From Zoogloeaceae bacterium (GTDB lineage: Bacteria; Pseudomonadota; Gammaproteobacteria; Burkholderiales; Rhodocyclaceae), in the NCBI GenBank assembly GCA_031274855.1, contig JAISPO010000062.1:1-7410 (forward strand): a stretch of DNA of 7,410 nucleotides, given 5' to 3'. A model generated the notes under the pieces. It did no database searches and was not told the DNA's origin. It saw only the letters and a list, made by a program, of their open reading frames with translations. The translations under genes and the position numbers were made by a program. Within the stretch, counting starts at the first letter, position 1. Each line of letters starts with the position of its first letter. Below are positions 5,975 through 7,410 of this stretch, one piece after another.

Positions 5975-7093
5975 TCAGGCGTCTGCCGGTTCCACCGGAC
6001 GGACGCGGCTGCACGCAACCTCGGCCAGTACATCACGCAACAGCGCCAATCCGGCACCCGTGCGGGCACTTATCCGAGTGCGGCTGATATTACCACACTC
6101 ATCATGCTCGACGCCCGGCTCAACGCCCGTGGCATCAATCTTGTTCCAGACGATCACCTGCGGTACCTGCCCCGCGCCGATTTCGTCGAGCACCGCGGCA
6201 ACCGCAGCCATTTGCTGATCGCGGTCGGGGCTGGCGGAATCGACGACATGCAGGAGCAAATCGGCTTGCGCCGTCTCCTCCAGCGTGGCGTGAAACGCCG
6301 CCACCAGCGCATGCGGCAAATCGCGGATGAAGCCGACTGTATCGGAAATCACGATTTGTCCCGCGCCTTCGATGAATATCCGGCGCGAAGTCGTGTCCAG
6401 CGTTGCGAACAACTGGTCGGCGGCATAGGCATCCGCCTTGGTCAAGGCATTGAACAGTGTGCTTTTACCGGCGTTGGTGTAGCCGACCAGCGAGACCGCC
6501 AGCGCGCCGCTGCGGATACGGGCGCGGCGGCGCACCTGCCGCTGCTTTTCGAGTTGCTTGAGCCTGTCTTTAAGCAGGGCGACCCGTTTGCCGAGTAAGC
6601 GCCTGTCGGTTTCCAGTTGTTTCTCGCCCGGGCCGCGCAGACCGATACCGCCCTTCTGCCGCTCAAGGTGTGTCCAGCCGCGCACCAGCCGCGTCGCCAA
6701 ATGCTGCAACTGGGCCAGCTCGACCTGTAACTTGCCCTCGTGACTTCTGGCCCGCAAAGCGAAAATATCGAGAATGAGACTGCTGCGATCCACGACCCGC
6801 ATCCCAAGGTCGCGTTCCAGATTGCGTTGTTGTCCAGGGGCCAACTCGTGATTGAACACCACCAGATCGGCCTCGTACAAACGCGCCGTATCAGCGATTT
6901 CGACCACCTTGCCCTTGCCGGCAAAAGCGGCAGGGTCGGGCCGCTGACGGCGACCGGAGACCACGGCCAAAGGCTGCGCGCCGGCGCTGGTCACCAGTAG
7001 ACGGAACTCCTCCAACCGTTCGGCGAAGTCGCCTTCGCCGAAATCCAGTTGCACGAGAACGGCTTTTTCGCCGGTAGCGGGCCGGTCAAACAC
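5975..7093 (-). CDS. hflX: GTPase HflX, ribosome-associated
   Basis: HflX is a translational GTPase that binds the 50S subunit and splits stalled ribosomes, for example after heat stress. The 372-residue product has the N-terminal HflX domain (about 10-115, including AGKGKVVEI at 58-66, VVFNHELAPGQQRNLE at 78-93 and DRSSLILDIFALRA at 102-115). A coiled-coil linker follows (about 118-192) with the signature GGIGLRGPGEKQLETDRR at 148-165. The Ras-like domain has G1 GYTNAGKST at 204-212, G2 FATLDTT at 229-235, G3 DTVGF at 251-255, G4 NKID at 317-320 and G5 SARTG at 342-346. The C-terminal extension of E. coli HflX (426) is mostly missing, as in many relatives. The start is GTG at 7093, the only start codon between the hfq stop and the conserved domain in this frame. 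It lies 24 nt after hfq with only a weak GGGATGGG upstream, so hflX probably relies on the hfq transcript. Confidence 0.95.
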   Translation of the reverse strand: MFDRPATGEKAVLVQLDFGEGDFAERLEEFRLLVTSAGAQPLAVVSGRRQRPDPAAFAGKGKVVEIADTARLYEADLVVFNHELAPGQQRNLERDLGMRVVDRSSLILDIFALRARSHEGKLQVELAQLQHLATRLVRGWTHLERQKGGIGLRGPGEKQLETDRRLLGKRVALLKDRLKQLEKQRQVRRRARIRSGALAVSLVGYTNAGKSTLFNALTKADAYAADQLFATLDTTSRRIFIEGAGQIVISDTVGFIRDLPHALVAAFHATLEETAQADLLLHVVDSASPDRDQQMAAVAAVLDEIGAGQVPQVIVWNKIDATGVEPGVEHDECGNISRTRISARTGAGLALLRDVLAEVACSRVRPVEPADA

Positions 7094-7117
7094 AGGCCCA
7101 TCCCGGAAGACCGAATC

Positions 7118-7354
7118 TCACTCGCCGCCGTTTTCCTGCGGGAAACTAACCGGACGAGCAGGAACGACCGTAGAAATCGCGTGCTTGTACACCATCTGCG
7201 TCACCGTGTTCTTCAGCAGCACGACATACTGGTCGAAAGACTCCACTTGCCCCTGTAATTTAATGCCATTGACCAAATAAATGGACACCGGCACGTGCTC
7301 ACGGCGCAGCGCGTTCAAAAACGGGTCTTGTAGCATCTGCCCTTTATTGCTCAT
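7118..7354 (-). CDS. hfq: RNA chaperone Hfq
   Basis: Hfq is a hexameric Sm-like protein that pairs small RNAs with target mRNAs. The 78-residue product is almost superimposable on E. coli Hfq over residues 5-69, offset by one. Visible landmarks are GQMLQDPFLNALRR, with Gln9 and Asp10 of the proximal face, the Sm1 block VSIYLVNGIKLQGQVESFDQ at 23-42 with Phe40, and the Sm2 motif YKHAIS at 56-61 with Lys57 and His58 at the central pore. The rim reads RREH (17-20) where E. coli has RRER, so one of the arginines used for annealing is His. The C-terminal tail after the core is only about ten residues, ending ENGGE, much shorter than in E. coli (102 residues). The start has GAGGGG (7360-7365) 5 nt upstream. 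It heads the minus-strand gene train. Confidence 0.98.
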   Translation of the reverse strand: MSNKGQMLQDPFLNALRREHVPVSIYLVNGIKLQGQVESFDQYVVLLKNTVTQMVYKHAISTVVPARPVSFPQENGGE

Positions 7355-7359
7355 AACGG

Positions 7360-7365
7360 CCCCTC
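7360..7365 (-). promoter_or_regulatory. Shine-Dalgarno for hfq
   Basis: GAGGGG lies 5 nt before the hfq ATG. It is stronger than the sites before hflX and hflK, consistent with Hfq being the most abundantly made product of the train. That comparison of yields is inference. Confidence 0.6.
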
Positions 7366-7372
7366 GGCTCTA

Positions 7373-7401
7373 GTTATCGGAAAGAATGGCAATCGTATCA
7401 G
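7373..7401 (-). promoter_or_regulatory. Candidate sigma-70-type promoter for hfq
   Basis: On the minus strand CTGATA (7401-7396) and GATAAC (7378-7373) are separated by exactly 17 nt. Each matches the -35 and -10 consensus at four of six positions. Transcription would start near 7366, giving a leader of only about a dozen bases that begins at or inside the Shine-Dalgarno site. The fit is modest and the window ends 9 bases further on, so stronger promoters could lie outside. Confidence 0.28.
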
Positions 7402-7410
7402 GTTTCGGTT

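Noticed and set aside
7352..7410. Possible 3' end of der (engA), often upstream of hfq in Betaproteobacteria
   Set aside because: Two minus-strand frames stay open from the window edge, one to a TAG at 7372-7370 and one to a TGA overlapping the hfq start. The 12-19 residues they encode are not recognisable, so no CDS is claimed.
1..7410. CRISPR arrays, insertion sequences, tRNA or rRNA genes, riboswitches
   Set aside because: Apart from the small palindromes listed, I saw no regularly spaced direct repeats, transposase motifs, terminal repeats or RNA-gene signatures on either strand.

Overview
The window looks like a chromosomal piece of a GC-rich betaproteobacterium, possibly from the Rhodocyclales/Nitrosomonadales area. 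That placement is inferred from gene content. The order hfq-hflX-hflK-hflC-yjeT-type-hisZ-purA is a betaproteobacterial arrangement. HisZ is absent from enterobacteria, which keep hfq-hflX-hflKC-yjeT-purA without it.

Layout, left to right. Positions 1-225 (+) hold the 3' end of a DUF1015-family gene, followed 30 nt later by a gene for a 75-residue single-pass membrane protein (256-483, +). A short convergent gap (484-552) carries two overlapping inverted repeats, one of which looks like a lone REP element with a GTAG head. Next comes an AT-richer gene for an unrecognised 183-residue lipoprotein (553-1104, -). The rest is one compact minus-strand gene train, in transcription order: hfq (7354-7118), hflX (7093-5975), hflK (5912-4698), hflC (4696-3815), a DUF2065/YjeT small membrane protein (3800-3615), hisZ (3615-2458) and purA (2455-1145). 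The lipoprotein gene starts 40 nt after purA and could be read as its last member.

How the genes fit together. Hfq is the sRNA chaperone and HflX is a ribosome-binding GTPase. HflK and HflC are the paired SPFH-domain membrane proteins that surround and restrain the FtsH protease. The DUF2065 protein is their usual small neighbour. HisZ is the regulatory subunit of ATP phosphoribosyltransferase and PurA commits IMP to AMP. The histidine pathway consumes ATP and returns AICAR to purine synthesis, so their adjacency makes metabolic sense. Spacing is tight: TGATG overlap yjeT/hisZ, 1 nt hflK/hflC, purA start 2 nt after the hisZ stop. This suggests translational coupling.

Most of the window is conserved housekeeping DNA and I see no convincing undescribed multi-gene system. 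The parts worth a second look are the AT-rich orphan lipoprotein with a palindrome over its start site, the REP-like element beside it, and the small membrane protein after the DUF1015 gene.
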